From the NCBI GenBank assembly GCA_002307145.1, contig DBTR01000044.1, positions 1 to 41,298 on the forward strand: a DNA stretch of 41,298 nt, written 5' to 3'. Positions 27,172-35,419 of the stretch are shown one piece after another (within the stretch, counting starts at the first letter, position 1; the number at the start of each line of letters is the position of its first letter). The DNA comes from Rhodospirillum sp. UBA1311 (GTDB lineage Bacteria > Pseudomonadota > Alphaproteobacteria > Rhodospirillales > Rhodospirillaceae). The translations under genes were made by a program, and so were the position numbers. The notes under the pieces were generated by a model. The model did not search any database and was not told the origin of the DNA. It was given only the letters and a program-made list of their open reading frames with translations.

Positions 27172-28416
27172 ATGGAATTTGGGTTTGTCGCCACCCCTCA
27201 AGCGGCGCAGACTCCACATCCAGAGGCTTGCGAAACTCCGAGGCGCCGCGATGCGACAACTCCCCGACCAACCGGACCCGCCACACCGTCCCGCCCGGGA
27301 CGCCGTCGCTTGATCGGGCGCGCGGCGGGCGTCGCCTCGGTCTTCAACCTCCCTCGCGCGGTCGCGCCGGTGGTCGGCCTCGGCGCGTTCCTCAAGGCGA
27401 CGGTGACCACGATGCGGGACCGGGAGGCGCGCACTTCGACGGTGATCGGCGACCTCGGCACGCCCGAGGCGGTCGCGGTGCTGTTCGCGACGACGGCGGC
27501 GTTCCGCGACGACCTCGGCGTACCCCCGGTGCTCGTCGCCCACGACCTCCACCCGGATTTCGTCTCGACCCGACTCGCCCTGGCGCAGGGCCTGCCGACC
27601 CTCGCGGTGCAGCACCACCACGCCCACGTCGCGGCGGTCGCCGCCGAAAACGCCCACCTCGGCCCGCTGCTCGGCCTCGCGCTCGACGGCTTCGGCCTCG
27701 GCCCCGGGGGCGCGAGCTGGGGCGGCGAACTGCTGGCGGTGGACGGCGCGACCTTCCGCCGGATCGGCCACCTCGCCGACCTCGCCCAGCCCGGCGGCGA
27801 TATCGCCGCGCGCGAACCCTGGCGCATGGCAGCCGCCGTGCTGTACCGCCTCGGGCAGGGCGAGGCGATCGCCGCGCGGTTCGCCGCGCAGCCCGCCGCC
27901 GCGCTGCTGGCGCGGATTCTCGCGCGCGACGTCAATTGCCCGCCGACCAGCAGCGCCGGGCGGCTGTTCGACGCCGCCTGCGGGCTGCTCGGCATCTGCC
28001 CGGTGGCGAAGTTCGAGGGCGAAGCGCCGATGGCGCTCGAAGCCCTGGTGCGCCACCCCCGTGCGATGGACGGCGGCTGGACCCTTATCGACGGGGTGCT
28101 CGATTTCCTGCCGGTATTGTCGGAGTTGCGGGCGAACGACCCCGCCGACGGCGCGGACCTGTTCCACGGCACCCTGATCGCGGGATTGGCCGAGCTTGCC
28201 GCCTGGGGCGCGGATGCCACCGGGTTGCGCACCGTCGGCCTGAGCGGCGGCTGCTTCCTCAACCGGGTGCTGCGCGAAGGCCTGGTCGCGGCGCTGCGCG
28301 AACGCGGCCTCGTGCCGCTGCTCCACGCGCGGTTCTCGCCGGGGGACCCGTGCATCAGCTTCGGCCAGGCCTGGATCGCGGCGCAGGCGGCGGAAGGCGG
28401 CGGCTTCAGCCGCTGA
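27172..28416 (+). CDS. hypF: Truncated HypF: Kae1-like carbamoyltransferase domain only
   Basis: HypF moves a carbamoyl group to the C-terminal cysteine of HypE, the precursor of the CN ligands of NiFe hydrogenase. Full HypF has about 750 aa: acylphosphatase, zinc fingers, YrdC and Kae1-like domains. This protein has 414 aa and matches only the last domain, starting near residue 66 (VVGLGAFLKATVTT). Landmarks are HPDFVSTRLALAQG, VQHHHAHVAA (HHHAH at 148-152), LALDGFGLGPGGASWGGELL, AGRLFDAACGLLGI and SGGCFLNRVL. The first 46-60 residues are Pro/Arg-rich and not HypF-like; a TTG at 27310 could be the real start. A short HypF of this kind (HypF1) is known in Ralstonia eutropha. It is convergent with mobB, overlapping by 11 bp. 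Confidence 0.88.
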   Translation: MEFGFVATPQAAQTPHPEACETPRRRDATTPRPTGPATPSRPGRRRLIGRAAGVASVFNLPRAVAPVVGLGAFLKATVTTMRDREARTSTVIGDLGTPEAVAVLFATTAAFRDDLGVPPVLVAHDLHPDFVSTRLALAQGLPTLAVQHHHAHVAAVAAENAHLGPLLGLALDGFGLGPGGASWGGELLAVDGATFRRIGHLADLAQPGGDIAAREPWRMAAAVLYRLGQGEAIAARFAAQPAAALLARILARDVNCPPTSSAGRLFDAACGLLGICPVAKFEGEAPMALEALVRHPRAMDGGWTLIDGVLDFLPVLSELRANDPADGADLFHGTLIAGLAELAAWGADATGLRTVGLSGGCFLNRVLREGLVAALRERGLVPLLHARFSPGDPCISFGQAWIAAQAAEGGGFSR

Positions 28417-28903
28417 ACCCCGCCCAGTCGCGGATGAAGGCCGCGACCGCGTCCGGATCGCCGAGGTCGAGCCCCGGCACCGTCAGTCCCGCGAGCGGCG
28501 CGTCGGACGCGACCGCGACGACGTTCGGATCGCAAGGCCAGAGCGCGGGCTTGCCGAGCGACGGGCGATGCACCTCGATCTTGGCGATCGGGTCCGACTT
28601 GAATCCCTCGACCAGCAGCAGGTCGCACGGCGACATCCGCGCCGCCAGGGCTTCGAGCGGCAGGTCGGCGTCCGCGCCTTCATGAACCAACATCCAGCGT
28701 CGCGGCGTGGCGAGCATCACCTCGCGCGCGCCGCTGCGGCGATGGCGGTCGGAATCCTTGCCCGGCTGATCGACCGCGACGTCGTGATGCGTGCCCTTGA
28801 GGGTCGAGACCACGAGGCCGCGCGCGACGAGGCAGGGGATCACCGCGGTGATCAGGGTGGTCTTGCCGGAGCCGCTCCAGCCCGCGATGCCGAGGATTTT
28901 CAT
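28406..28903 (-). CDS. mobB: Molybdopterin-guanine dinucleotide biosynthesis protein B
   Basis: A 165-aa P-loop GTP-binding protein that assists MobA in attaching GMP to molybdopterin. The P-loop is GWSGSGKTT (8-16). Family segments are VSTLKGTHHDVAVDQPGKDS and CDLLLVEGFKSDPIAKIEV. Its start overlaps the hypE stop by one base (TGATG), so it is the last gene of hypB-hypC-hypD-hypE-mobB. A molybdenum-cofactor gene inside a hydrogenase maturation operon is unusual. Confidence 0.93.
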   Translation of the reverse strand: MKILGIAGWSGSGKTTLITAVIPCLVARGLVVSTLKGTHHDVAVDQPGKDSDRHRRSGAREVMLATPRRWMLVHEGADADLPLEALAARMSPCDLLLVEGFKSDPIAKIEVHRPSLGKPALWPCDPNVVAVASDAPLAGLTVPGLDLGDPDAVAAFIRDWAGFSG

Positions 28904-29949
28904 CAGCAGATCCTGGGCAGCTGAATTCCGGCGAGCCAGTCGACGATGCGCCGCCCGCCGAACGCGGTTTCCATCACCACGAGGCGGTCGGCGTCGGCGA
29001 CGACGCGCCCGACGATCGCCGACTGCGCACCGAGCGGATGCGAACGCATCGCCGCGAGCAGATCGGCGGCGCACTCGCCGGGACAGATCGCGATCAGCTT
29101 GCCCTCGTTGGCGGAATAGAGCGCGTCGAGGCCGAGGAGTTCGCACGCGGCGCGGACTTCGGCGCGGATCGGGATCGCGGCCTCGTCCAGCACCATGCCG
29201 ACGCCCGACTGTGTCGCGAGTTCGTTGAGGGTGGTAGCGAGTCCGCCGCGCGTCGGGTCGCGCAGGCAGGCGATCCCCGGCACCGCCGCGATCATCCGCG
29301 CGACCAGTCCGTGCAGCGCCGCCGAATCCGACTTCAGCGTGGTCTCGAAGCCAAGGCTTTCGCGTTGGCTCAGCACCGCCATGCCGTGGTCGCCGATCGT
29401 GCCGTTGACCAGGATCGCGTCGCCGGGCCGGGCGCGGTCGCCGCCGATCGCAATCCCTGGAGGCACCCGGCCGATGCCGGTGGTGTTGATGAAGATGCCG
29501 TCGCCCTTGCCCTTCTCCACCACCTTGGTGTCGCCGGTGACGATCGGCACGCCCGCCTCGCGGCTCGCCGCCGCCATCGAGGCGACCACCCGCCGCAGGT
29601 CGGCGAGCGGCAGGCCTTCTTCGAGGATGAAGGCGGAGGAGAGGTACATCGGCACCGCGCCCGCCATCGCGACGTCGTTGATCGTGCCATGCACCGCGAG
29701 CGAGCCGATATCGCCGCCGGGGAAGACCATCGGCGAGATCACGTAGCTGTCGGTGGTCATCACCATCCGCCCGGGTGCGGCGTCGAACTGCGCCTGGTCG
29801 TTCATCTGGCCGAGGATCGGGTTGTCGAAGGCGGCGACGAACAGCTCGTCGATGAGCTGCGCCATGGCGCGGCCGCCGCTGCCGTGCGAGAGGTCGATCC
29901 GGCCGTGGTCCCAGTCGATCGCGGGCCCGGGGGGAAGCCTGTTGCTCAT
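28903..29949 (-). CDS. hypE: Hydrogenase maturation protein HypE
   Basis: A 348-aa PurM-like ATPase that dehydrates the thiocarbamate on its C-terminal cysteine to thiocyanate. The C-terminus is the required PRIC. The N-terminus has LSHGSGGRAMAQLI, and GGDIGSLAVHGTINDVAMAG and IVTGDTKVVEKGKGDGIFIN are typical. The start at 29949 lies in a four-base overlap with the hypD stop. It is the partner of HypF and HypD. Confidence 0.97.
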   Translation of the reverse strand: MSNRLPPGPAIDWDHGRIDLSHGSGGRAMAQLIDELFVAAFDNPILGQMNDQAQFDAAPGRMVMTTDSYVISPMVFPGGDIGSLAVHGTINDVAMAGAVPMYLSSAFILEEGLPLADLRRVVASMAAASREAGVPIVTGDTKVVEKGKGDGIFINTTGIGRVPPGIAIGGDRARPGDAILVNGTIGDHGMAVLSQRESLGFETTLKSDSAALHGLVARMIAAVPGIACLRDPTRGGLATTLNELATQSGVGMVLDEAAIPIRAEVRAACELLGLDALYSANEGKLIAICPGECAADLLAAMRSHPLGAQSAIVGRVVADADRLVVMETAFGGRRIVDWLAGIQLPRIC

Positions 29950-31082
29950 GCCGTCTCCTTGCCGCGATGGCGGGCGCGGCCGTAGGCCCATTCGGCGGCG
30001 CACGCGCCCTCCGAGGAGACCATGCAGGCGCCGATGGGGTTGTCGGGGGTACAGCCGGTGCCGAACAGGCGGCAGTCGGCGGGGCGGGCAAGGCCGCGCA
30101 GGATCGCGCCGCACCGGCACGCGGTCGGCGGCTCGGCCTCGGGCTCGGGGAGGGAAAAGCGCCGCTCGGCGTCCCACGCCGCGAATTCGGGGCGGAGGCG
30201 GATGCCGCTCGCGGGCAACTGGCCGAGGCCGCGCCATGCGAAGGTCTCGCGCGACTCGAACACCCGCGCCATCAGGCCCTGGGCATGCCGGTTGCCGTCT
30301 TCGGTGACGCCCCGGGTGAACTGGTTCTCGATCTCGCCGCGCCCCGCGTTCGCCTGCCGCACCAGCATCAGGATCGCCTGCAGCACGTCGAGGGGCTCGA
30401 AGCCGGTGATCACCACCGGCTGGCCGTAGTCGCGCGGGAATCGGGCGAAGGCGCGGCTGCCGGTCACCGCCGAGACATGCGCCGGGCCGATGATCCCATC
30501 CAGCCGCAACGCGCCGCCTTGCGCCTCCGGGCTGTCGAGGATCGCCGCGATCGCGGGCGGCGTCAGCACATGGTTGCAGAACACCGAAAAGTTCGCGAGT
30601 CCGAGGCGCTCCGCCTCAAGCACGACGACCGCCGTCGGCGGCGTGGTCGTCTCGAACCCGACCGCCAGGAAAACCACCTGACGGTCGGGCGAGGCCTGCG
30701 CCAGCTTCACCGCGTCCATGGGGGAATACACGACGCGGATATCGGCGCCTTCGGCCTTGGCCTTCAACAAGCTCCGGCGGTGCGAGCCGGGCACCCGCAA
30801 TACGTCGCCGTAGGTACACAAGGTCACGCCCGGCTGGCCCGCGAGCGCGATCGCGGCATCGATCCGGCCGATCGGCAGAACGCACACCGGGCAACCCGGG
30901 CCGTGAACCATCCGGATGTTGGCGGGCAGCAGGTCCTCGATCGCGTAGCGGAAGATCGCGTGGGTGTGGCCGCCGCAAAACTCCATGAACGCGTAGGACC
31001 GCTCCGGCCGCGCCTCGGCCCCGATCACCCGCGCGATCCGCAATGCCACGTCGCGGTCGCGGAATTCGTCGACGAGAATCAT
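29946..31082 (-). CDS. hypD: Hydrogenase maturation protein HypD
   Basis: A 378-aa iron-sulfur protein that assembles the Fe(CN)2CO unit with HypC. Key cysteines are Cys36 (EFCGGHTHAIFR) and Cys64/Cys67 (GPGCPVCVLP). The C-terminal [4Fe-4S] motif has cysteines in CRCGAI, DCRLFGTGC and GACMVSSEGAC. The start at 31082 overlaps the hypC stop by four bases (ATGA). Confidence 0.97.
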   Translation of the reverse strand: MILVDEFRDRDVALRIARVIGAEARPERSYAFMEFCGGHTHAIFRYAIEDLLPANIRMVHGPGCPVCVLPIGRIDAAIALAGQPGVTLCTYGDVLRVPGSHRRSLLKAKAEGADIRVVYSPMDAVKLAQASPDRQVVFLAVGFETTTPPTAVVVLEAERLGLANFSVFCNHVLTPPAIAAILDSPEAQGGALRLDGIIGPAHVSAVTGSRAFARFPRDYGQPVVITGFEPLDVLQAILMLVRQANAGRGEIENQFTRGVTEDGNRHAQGLMARVFESRETFAWRGLGQLPASGIRLRPEFAAWDAERRFSLPEPEAEPPTACRCGAILRGLARPADCRLFGTGCTPDNPIGACMVSSEGACAAEWAYGRARHRGKETA

Positions 31083-31309
31083 CGCGCCTCCAGCCCGGCG
31101 ATCTCGGCGAGCAGCGCGAGAGTCTCCCGCGCCCGCTCCGGGTCGATCTTCGACAGCGCGAACCCGACGTGGACGAGAACGAAATCGCCCACCGCCACGT
31201 CGCCCGCCAGCAACGCCACCGAAACCTCCTTGCGCACGCCTTCGTACTCGGCGAGGGCGACGTCGCCCGGCCGGAGTTCGACCACGATCATCGGCAAGCC
31301 GAGGCACAT
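31079..31309 (-). CDS. hypC: Hydrogenase maturation chaperone HypC
   Basis: A 76-aa chaperone that binds HypD and the hydrogenase large-subunit precursor. Cys2 of the MCLGLPM start is the functional residue, and the GDFVLVHVGFALSKID segment with its His is conserved. It overlaps hypD by four bases and follows hypB by 5 bp. Confidence 0.97.
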   Translation of the reverse strand: MCLGLPMIVVELRPGDVALAEYEGVRKEVSVALLAGDVAVGDFVLVHVGFALSKIDPERARETLALLAEIAGLEAR

Positions 31310-31314
31310 CGGCG

Positions 31315-32118
31315 TCAGGCTCCGAGCAGGGGACGGAGGGTAGCGCGGCGACCGACGATCCAGTCGAACCAGCGCTCCATGCCGAGGCCGGTGGTCGCCG
31401 AAACCGCGATCACCTCGATCGACGGGTTGACGCGGCGCGCGAAACCGACGGCGCGCTCGATATCGAAATTACAGTGCGCGAGAAGGTCGACCTTGTTGAT
31501 CAGAACCAGGCTCGCCGCCGCGAACATGTCGGGGTACTTCAACGGCTTGTCGTCGCCCTCGGTGACCGAGAGAATCGCCACCTTGGCGGCCTCGCCGAGG
31601 TCAAACGCGGCGGGGCAGATCAGGTTGCCGACGTTCTCGATGAACAGGATGCCGTTTTCGGGCAACGGCAAGGCGGCGAGCGCGCGCTTCACCATCGGCG
31701 CGTCGAGGTGGCAGCCCTTGCCGGTATTCACCTGGATCGCGGGAACTCCGGTCGCCTGGATCCGCTCGGCATCGAAGCTGGTTTCCTGGTCGCCCTCGAT
31801 CACCGCCTGCGGCAGCCGCGCCTTCAACGCCTCGACGGTCTTGCACAGCAGCGTCGTCTTGCCCGAGCCGGGGCTCGAAACCAAGTTGAGCGCAAGCACG
31901 CCGTGCGCCATGAACATCGCGCGATTGTCCGCCGCGTGCCGCGCGTTGTCGGCGAGAATGTCCTGCTCGATCGCGATCACCCGATGGGTCGCAGCCTGAT
32001 GGTGGTCGTGGTCGTGGTCGTGCGCGTGGCCATGATCATGGGTGTGGCCGTGGGCATGATCGTGGTCGTGCGCATGGTGATGGAGGGTGCCTTCGCCGCA
32101 GCCGCAAGTCACGCACAT
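31315..32118 (-). CDS. hypB: Hydrogenase nickel-insertion GTPase HypB
   Basis: A 267-aa GTPase that delivers nickel to the hydrogenase. The N-terminus has Cys2, Cys5 and Cys7 (MCVTCGCGE), the high-affinity nickel site pattern. A His/Asp-rich stretch (residues 13-40, alternating His-Asp and His-Ala-His) could store nickel. The P-loop SSPGSGKTT covers 81-89. The G-domain metal pair is Cys136-His137 ([10 protein letters not shown]). NKVD is the guanine-specificity motif. It is the first gene of the hyp operon. No hypA lies in the window. Confidence 0.97.
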   Translation of the reverse strand: MCVTCGCGEGTLHHHAHDHDHAHGHTHDHGHAHDHDHDHHQAATHRVIAIEQDILADNARHAADNRAMFMAHGVLALNLVSSPGSGKTTLLCKTVEALKARLPQAVIEGDQETSFDAERIQATGVPAIQVNTGKGCHLDAPMVKRALAALPLPENGILFIENVGNLICPAAFDLGEAAKVAILSVTEGDDKPLKYPDMFAAASLVLINKVDLLAHCNFDIERAVGFARRVNPSIEVIAVSATTGLGMERWFDWIVGRRATLRPLLGA

Positions 32119-32545
32119 CTTCCCTACTCCTGGAGTCGATCCGGGCCTTCAAGGCAAAATCCCGATGGCCGCCGAAGAAACTATAAGGGGAGGCCTCCCA
32201 AAAATCCACGATCAATATTTATCTAAACTTGTTTATGCGCTACAATAACCATGAAAATCGCACCGATAAACGTGCCTTATCGGCGGATTACATATTTCTA
32301 TCTCTCTATTGTGTCGAATTCCATTCTGAGATCCATTTGACGGCCCGACCCCGCGAACTCCCGAAGGAATTGATTATGTAATTGTTTTTATGTAGTTTTA
32401 TTGGAATAATTTGGCTTTTTCACAGTTTGGCGTAAAATTCTTCGGCGACGCTGCCGCCAGATCCCGAAATGTATCCACTAAGTCAATTCGCAAGTTATGC
32501 AGATATATCGAAATTTTCGACCAGACAATCAGTGAGGTTCCTTCC
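32119..32545. promoter_or_regulatory. AT-rich divergent control region between the hyp and moeA operons
   Basis: A 427-bp region clearly AT-richer than its surroundings from about 32200 to 32545. It contains palindrome GGGAGGCCTCCC (32188-32199) and inverted repeat CCGATAA-N7-TTATCGG (32263-32283). On the minus strand it has TGG-N10-GCA with GG and GC at sigma-54 spacing (32236-32251), about 107 bp before hypB. On the plus strand GTGAGG lies before the moeA GTG. The frame upstream of moeA is open for about 45 codons but looks non-coding. It probably carries the regulated promoters of both operons. Confidence 0.5.
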
Positions 32546-33781
32546 GTGACCACCACCCCGGCGAAACGCCCCGCAACCATCACCCTCGACGATCTCCTGA
32601 CCCGAATCGCCAATACCTACTCCTGCGTCGCCGCACCCGAAGCGATTCCGCTGCGCGCCGCCCTCGGACGCGTCCTCGCGGATCGCATCGTCTCGGCGAG
32701 CCGCATCCCGTCGTTCGACAATTCCGCCGTCGACGGCTGGGCGGTGCGGGTCGCGGACCTCGGCGACGGGCCGCGCGCGTTGCCGATCGGCGGGAGGATC
32801 GCGGCGGGGCACCCGCTCGCGGGCGGTATCCGCCCCGGATTCGCCTACCGGATCTTCACCGGTGCGCCGGTCCCCGCCGGGCTCGACGCCGTCGCGATGC
32901 AGGAAGACTGCACCGCCGACGCCGAGACGGTCGCCATCCCCGCGATGCGGCTCGGTGAAAACCTGCGCCGCGCCGGGGAAACCATCGAGATCGGCCAGAC
33001 CGCGCTCAAGGCCGGATGCCGCCTGCGGGCGCAGGAAATCGGCCTCGCCGCGATGCTTGGATTCGCCGAACTCCCGGTACGCCGCCGCCTGCGCGTCGCG
33101 ATGTTCTCGACCGGCGACGAACTCCGCGAAGTCGGGACTCCGCTCGACCCGGGCTGCATCTACGATTCCAACCGCCACACCCTGTTCGGGCTTCTCGACG
33201 CCCTGGGCTGCGACATCACCGACCTCGGCATCGTCGCCGACACCCCGGACGCGGTCCGCGACGCGATGACGCGCGCCGCGCGCGGCCAGGACCTGGTGAT
33301 CACCACCGGCGGCGCATCGGTGGGCGAGGAAGACCACATCAAGACCGTCCTCGCCGAACTCGGCGAAATCACCCAGTGGAAAGTGGCGATCAAGCCCGGC
33401 AAGCCGGTGGTGCTCGGGCGGATCGGCGACACGCCGTTCGTCGGCCTGCCCGGCAATCCGGTCTCGGTGATGGTGACCTTTCTCCTCGTCGCGCGGCCGA
33501 TCGTCGCGCGCCTCGGCGGCCTCGACCTCGCACCGCCGCAGCGCTACCCCCTGCCCGCCCTGTTCGCCCTGGCGAAGAAAGGTGGACGACGGGAGTTCCG
33601 CCGCGCCGCGGTGGTGGTCCGCGACGGCCGGATCGGCGTCGACCTGCTGCACAGCGAGTCCTCGGCGGTGCTGACCTCGATGACCGTGGCCGACGGACTG
33701 ATCGACCTCCCCGAGCCCGGCGTCGAGATCGCTCCCGGCGACATGGTGTGGTTCCTGCCGCTTCGGGAATTGCAGCCATGA
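32546..33781 (+). CDS. moeA: Molybdopterin molybdenumtransferase
   Basis: Inserts molybdate into adenylylated molybdopterin. It has 411 aa. Landmarks are SRIPSFDNSAVDGWAVR, FTGAPVPAGLDAVAMQED, FSTGDELREVG, YDSNRHTLFGLL, TTGGASVGEEDHIK and FVGLPGNPVSVMVTF. The start is GTG at 32546, preceded by GTGAGGTTCC; the frame extends upstream through AT-rich sequence without homology. Its stop overlaps the mobA start (ATGA). Confidence 0.95.
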   Translation: MTTTPAKRPATITLDDLLTRIANTYSCVAAPEAIPLRAALGRVLADRIVSASRIPSFDNSAVDGWAVRVADLGDGPRALPIGGRIAAGHPLAGGIRPGFAYRIFTGAPVPAGLDAVAMQEDCTADAETVAIPAMRLGENLRRAGETIEIGQTALKAGCRLRAQEIGLAAMLGFAELPVRRRLRVAMFSTGDELREVGTPLDPGCIYDSNRHTLFGLLDALGCDITDLGIVADTPDAVRDAMTRAARGQDLVITTGGASVGEEDHIKTVLAELGEITQWKVAIKPGKPVVLGRIGDTPFVGLPGNPVSVMVTFLLVARPIVARLGGLDLAPPQRYPLPALFALAKKGGRREFRRAAVVVRDGRIGVDLLHSESSAVLTSMTVADGLIDLPEPGVEIAPGDMVWFLPLRELQP

Positions 33782-34953
33782 CCCGGCCGCGCTGGACGCC
33801 CTCGCCGCTGGCTGACGGACTCGCGGATTTTCTCGCGCTCCGCCCGGCGTCGGTGGGCGCGGCGATCCTCGCGGGCGGGCACGCGCGGCGCTTCGGCGGT
33901 GGCGACAAGGGCCTCCGGACCGTCGGCGCGACCGCGATGCTGGAACGGGTGCGGCAAGCCCTCGAACCCCAGGCGGCGAAAACCGTCCTGAGCGCGAACG
34001 GCGACGCCCGGCGCTTCGCCGCCCTCGGCCTGCCGGTGGTCGCCGACGATCCGGCGTATTCCGGGCCGCTCGCGGGCCTGCTCGCCGCGCTCGAATGGGC
34101 GGAGGCGGAAGGGTTGCGCTGGCTCCTCTGCGTTCCCGCCGATACGCCGTTCCTGCCCGCCGACCTCGTGCTGCGCCTCGCCTGCGGCCTCGGGGCGAAC
34201 GCCGCCGCGATCGCCGCCTCGGGCGGACGCCGGCATCCCGTGATCGGGTTGTGGCCGGTGGCCGCGCTCGGCCGCCTCCGCGACCACCTCGCCGCAACCG
34301 GCGGCGGCGCAATCGAGGCCTTCGCCGAGCGCCTCGGCACCGCGACGGTGGCGTGGCCCATTCTCCCCGTCGATCCGTTCCTCAACGTCAACACCCCGGC
34401 GGATCGCAGCGACGCCGAACGCGCCTGCGACGCCTGGGCGGTGCGCGCGGGCGCGGTGGTGCTGGAAGACGGCGCCTCCTCCGAGGCGTTGCTGGGCCAG
34501 TTCACCGCCTGGGCGACAGCGCGCGGCCTCTCCCTCGGCGGCCTGCTGCAGCGCGGCGGACGCGCGGATAAGAGCGGCGATGCCGAAATCGTGATGGTCG
34601 ACATCGCCACCGGCGCGACCATCCCGATCATGCAGAAGCTCGGGCGCGACGCGATCTGCGCCATCGATACCGGCGCGATCGCGACCGCGTCGATGGTCTT
34701 GCGTCGCGCGATCGTGGACCGCCCCGACGTCGTCGTGGTCAACAAGTTCGGTTATCTCGAAGCCGACGGCGGCGGCCTCGTCGACGAAATGCTCGCGGTG
34801 ATGGCGGAAGGCCTGCCGCTCGTCACCGCCGTGGCGGACAAACGGGTGGCGGCGTGGCTCGACCGCTGCGGCGGCCAGTGCGAGCTTTTGCCCCCCGACC
34901 TCGCCGCGCTCCAGGCGTGGTGCGACCGCCAGGCGGCGATCGCGCTCGCCTGA
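33778..34953 (+). CDS. mobA: Fusion of MobA (molybdenum cofactor guanylyltransferase) with DUF2478
   Basis: A 391-aa two-domain protein. The N-terminal part is MobA, which makes molybdopterin-guanine dinucleotide: LAGGHARRFGGGDKG (31-45), VVADDPAYSGPLAGLLAAL, LLCVPADTPFLP, VDPFLNVNTPAD (to about 210). The C-terminal part, from about residue 224, matches DUF2478: VVLEDGASSEALLGQF, GLSLGGLLQRGG, VVVVNKFGYLEADGGG (NKFG 322-325), and PPDLAALQAWC. DUF2478 proteins are found alone near molybdenum genes in other alphaproteobacteria and have NTPase-like features; their function is unknown. It overlaps moeA by four bases and ends 2 bp before the convergent moaE stop. Confidence 0.9.
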   Translation: MTRPRWTPSPLADGLADFLALRPASVGAAILAGGHARRFGGGDKGLRTVGATAMLERVRQALEPQAAKTVLSANGDARRFAALGLPVVADDPAYSGPLAGLLAALEWAEAEGLRWLLCVPADTPFLPADLVLRLACGLGANAAAIAASGGRRHPVIGLWPVAALGRLRDHLAATGGGAIEAFAERLGTATVAWPILPVDPFLNVNTPADRSDAERACDAWAVRAGAVVLEDGASSEALLGQFTAWATARGLSLGGLLQRGGRADKSGDAEIVMVDIATGATIPIMQKLGRDAICAIDTGAIATASMVLRRAIVDRPDVVVVNKFGYLEADGGGLVDEMLAVMAEGLPLVTAVADKRVAAWLDRCGGQCELLPPDLAALQAWCDRQAAIALA

Positions 34954-34955
34954 CC

Positions 34956-35417
34956 TCAGCCGCCGGGTAGCGGCTCGGGCCGGTCGCGCAGGGAATGGCC
35001 GGGGATCCATTCGCTGTCGCCCGCGAGATAATGCTCCTGCTTCCAGATCGGCGAGCGGTGCTTGACCTCCTCGATCACGTAACGGCAGGCGGCGAAGGAT
35101 TCCTCGCGGTGCCCCGAGCCCACGGCGATCACCACGCTGATCCCGCCGATGTCGAGCCGTCCCTTGAAATGCTCCAGCCAGACGTCGAGTTCGCCACCCC
35201 AACGCGCCTGAACTTCCTCGGCGATCGCGCGGAAGGTGTTCACCACCAGGGCGTCGAACGCGTCGTAGCTCACTCCGCCCACCGGCTTGTCGAGGTTGGT
35301 GTTGCGCACCTTGCCGATGAAGGTGCAGACCGCGCCGTGGCCCGGGTCGTCGAGGAACGCGAGCGCCGCGTCGCACGAGAGGGGGGTCTCGCACACCGCC
35401 ACATGAATCCGGCCCAT
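34956..35417 (-). CDS. moaE: Molybdopterin synthase catalytic subunit
   Basis: The large subunit of molybdopterin synthase (153 aa), which transfers sulfur from MoaD to precursor Z. Family segments are HGAVCTFIGKVRNTN, GSGHREESFAACRYVIEEVK and the active-site stretch KHRSPIWKQE with both conserved lysines. The start at 35417 follows GGAGG. It comes 2 bp after the moaD stop. Confidence 0.96.
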   Translation of the reverse strand: MGRIHVAVCETPLSCDAALAFLDDPGHGAVCTFIGKVRNTNLDKPVGGVSYDAFDALVVNTFRAIAEEVQARWGGELDVWLEHFKGRLDIGGISVVIAVGSGHREESFAACRYVIEEVKHRSPIWKQEHYLAGDSEWIPGHSLRDRPEPLPGG

Positions 35418-35419
35418 GT

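Noticed and set aside
27139..27310. Remnant of the missing HypF YrdC or zinc-finger domains upstream of the Kae1 part
   Set aside because: Only 33 bp separate the operator from the start, and the Pro/Arg-rich first residues show none of the zinc-finger cysteine pairs or YrdC motifs.
31990..32095. Tandem DNA repeats as a regulatory array
   Set aside because: The repeated GTGGTCGTG-like pattern is the codon reflection of the His/Asp-rich segment of HypB.
32375..32392. TTGATTATGTAATT as an FNR box before moeA
   Set aside because: The second half does not match ATCAA; only one half-site is present.
32401..32416. GG-GC pair as a sigma-54 promoter for moeA
   Set aside because: The spacing is 9 bp rather than the required 10, and flanking bases do not fit.
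32490..32515. GTTATGCAGATATATCG as a second ModE site before moeA
   Set aside because: Only part of one arm fits and there is no symmetric partner, unlike the perfect site at 27112-27138.
32411..32545. N-terminal extension of MoeA from an upstream TTG
   Set aside because: The extra 45 residues come from AT-rich DNA, have no MoeA similarity and lack a ribosome site; the GTG at 32546 has one.
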